Shown in pieces: positions 6,827 to 7,192 of a stretch of 7,192 bases of DNA. The position numbers and the translations under genes were made by a program. The DNA is from Candidatus Coatesiibacteriota bacterium (GTDB lineage: Bacteria > Oederibacteriota > CAKKQC01): the NCBI GenBank assembly GCA_023265785.1, contig JAHFSL010000124.1:1-7192 (forward strand), written 5' to 3'. Positions within the stretch are counted from its first letter, which is position 1; each line of letters opens with the position of its first letter. The notes below the pieces were generated by a model. The model did no database searches. It saw only the letters and a program-made list of their open reading frames with translations, and had not been told where the DNA came from.

Positions 6827-6847
6827 CGGGCCGGCCTTCCGGACCCG
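6827..6847 (-). terminator. GC-rich hairpin after the M24 peptidase gene, possible terminator
   Basis: On the minus strand CGGG-U-CCGG pairs with CCGG-CCCG around an AAGG loop, giving eight GC pairs with one bulged U, 18 bases after the peptidase stop. The following bases are GCCC-rich, not a U tract, so it is not a classical intrinsic terminator. It could pause polymerase or protect the 3' end of the upstream transcript. In GC-rich DNA such stems also occur by chance. Confidence 0.3.
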
Positions 6848-6864
6848 GCCGCGCCGCTTCCCTT

Positions 6865-7192
6865 TCACCCCCGGACCAGCCAGTCGGGCCGCAGGAGGGT
6901 CTTGCCGGCGACGGGAATCTTGAGGACCGGCCAGCCGGGGGTCGCGGTGATGACTTCCGGACCCTTCGCCGTCACCAGGATGGTATCCTCCGACTTGGTG
7001 CCGGCAATCGAGGGATTCCAGGCCAGCGCCATGCTGGCCTCGATCTTCATTTCCCGCGGCGTTTCCGGGTTCACGGTAAATTCGCGCTCCATGTACCCCG
7101 TCGGCCCGCCCTGGTGGTGGTGGCGCCACTCGTTGGGAAAACCGGCCTGCGAATAGGCCGCCTGCGCCTTCTCGAACACCTCGACAAAGGGG
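6865..7192 (-). CDS. M24-family metallopeptidase (Xaa-Pro peptidase-like), C-terminal part only
   Basis: The last 108 residues and stop codon of a gene that starts beyond the right edge. They match the C-terminal half of the 'pita-bread' fold of M24 peptidases, which remove N-terminal residues or split X-Pro dipeptides with two bound metal ions. The visible signatures are HHHQGGPTGY at 24-33 of the fragment, which carries a metal-ligand-type His, MALAWNPSI at 54-62, and GTKSEDTILVT at 64-74, where the Glu of SED is expected to be a metal ligand. The subgroup with HHQGGPTGY and AWNPSI is usually annotated as Xaa-Pro peptidase or M24 family protein; the substrate cannot be told from this part. 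The 139-base gap and hairpin after its stop suggest that it ends its own transcript, though read-through to galE is possible. A GTG at 7179 is internal, since the reading frame and homology continue upstream of it. Confidence 0.87.
   Translation of the reverse strand, partial: PFVEVFEKAQAAYSQAGFPNEWRHHHQGGPTGYMEREFTVNPETPREMKIEASMALAWNPSIAGTKSEDTILVTAKGPEVITATPGWPVLKIPVAGKTLLRPDWLVRG

Larger units (their letters stand above)
6726..6864 (-). other. Intergenic region between the M24 peptidase gene and galE
   Basis: This 139-base gap is the largest in the window and the only plausible place inside it for a promoter of the galE-to-ahcY run. The half nearest the peptidase is very GC-rich and holds a strong hairpin. 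The half nearest galE, about 6741-6780, is AT-richer, with TTTATTTTC and AAAGAAAAG on the minus strand, as often seen near promoters. I could not find a convincing -35/-10 pair, and I see no tRNA, riboswitch or small coding sequence. Confidence 0.6.

Noticed and set aside
6722..7129. Minus-strand open frame of 135 codons spanning the peptidase end and the gap before galE
   Set aside because: It overlaps the M24 frame, which carries the HHHQGGPTGY and SEDT motifs, and its own translation is Arg/Gly/Pro-rich without homology.

Overview
The window is a GC-rich, tightly packed stretch of bacterial chromosome in which every recognisable gene lies on the minus strand. In transcription order (right to left) it holds: the 3' end of an M24 metallopeptidase gene, a 139-base gap, galE, galT, a tRNA nucleotidyltransferase gene (cca-type), rplM (ribosomal protein L13), rpsI (S9), metK (S-adenosylmethionine synthetase) and ahcY (S-adenosylhomocysteine hydrolase, whose last few codons run off the left edge).

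From galE to ahcY the genes overlap or are separated by 31 bases or less: galE/galT overlap 8, galT/cca overlap at CTGA (if the CTG start is right), cca/rplM 14 apart, rplM/rpsI overlap at ATGA, rpsI/metK 31 apart, metK/ahcY 4 apart. This is the layout of one long operon of about 6.7 kb. The most likely place for its promoter inside the window is the 139-base gap upstream of galE, although no convincing sigma-70-type promoter is visible there, and transcription could also enter from the peptidase gene.

The genes fall into three functional blocks. GalE and GalT interconvert UDP-glucose and UDP-galactose and transfer uridylyl groups to galactose-1-phosphate. The CCA enzyme, L13 and S9 serve translation. 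MetK and AhcY are the making and clearing ends of the S-adenosylmethionine cycle.

No tRNA, rRNA, CRISPR array, insertion sequence or phage gene was seen. The high GC content, the short AHCY form without the internal insertion seen in the E. coli-unlike long forms, and the mix of housekeeping genes suggest a free-living, probably little-studied bacterium; the sequence alone does not let me name the phylum. I found no undescribed defence or mobile system here. The points worth a second look are a probable non-canonical CTG start for the nucleotidyltransferase, the mixed sugar/translation/methylation operon, and an alanine-rich N-terminal extension on S9.
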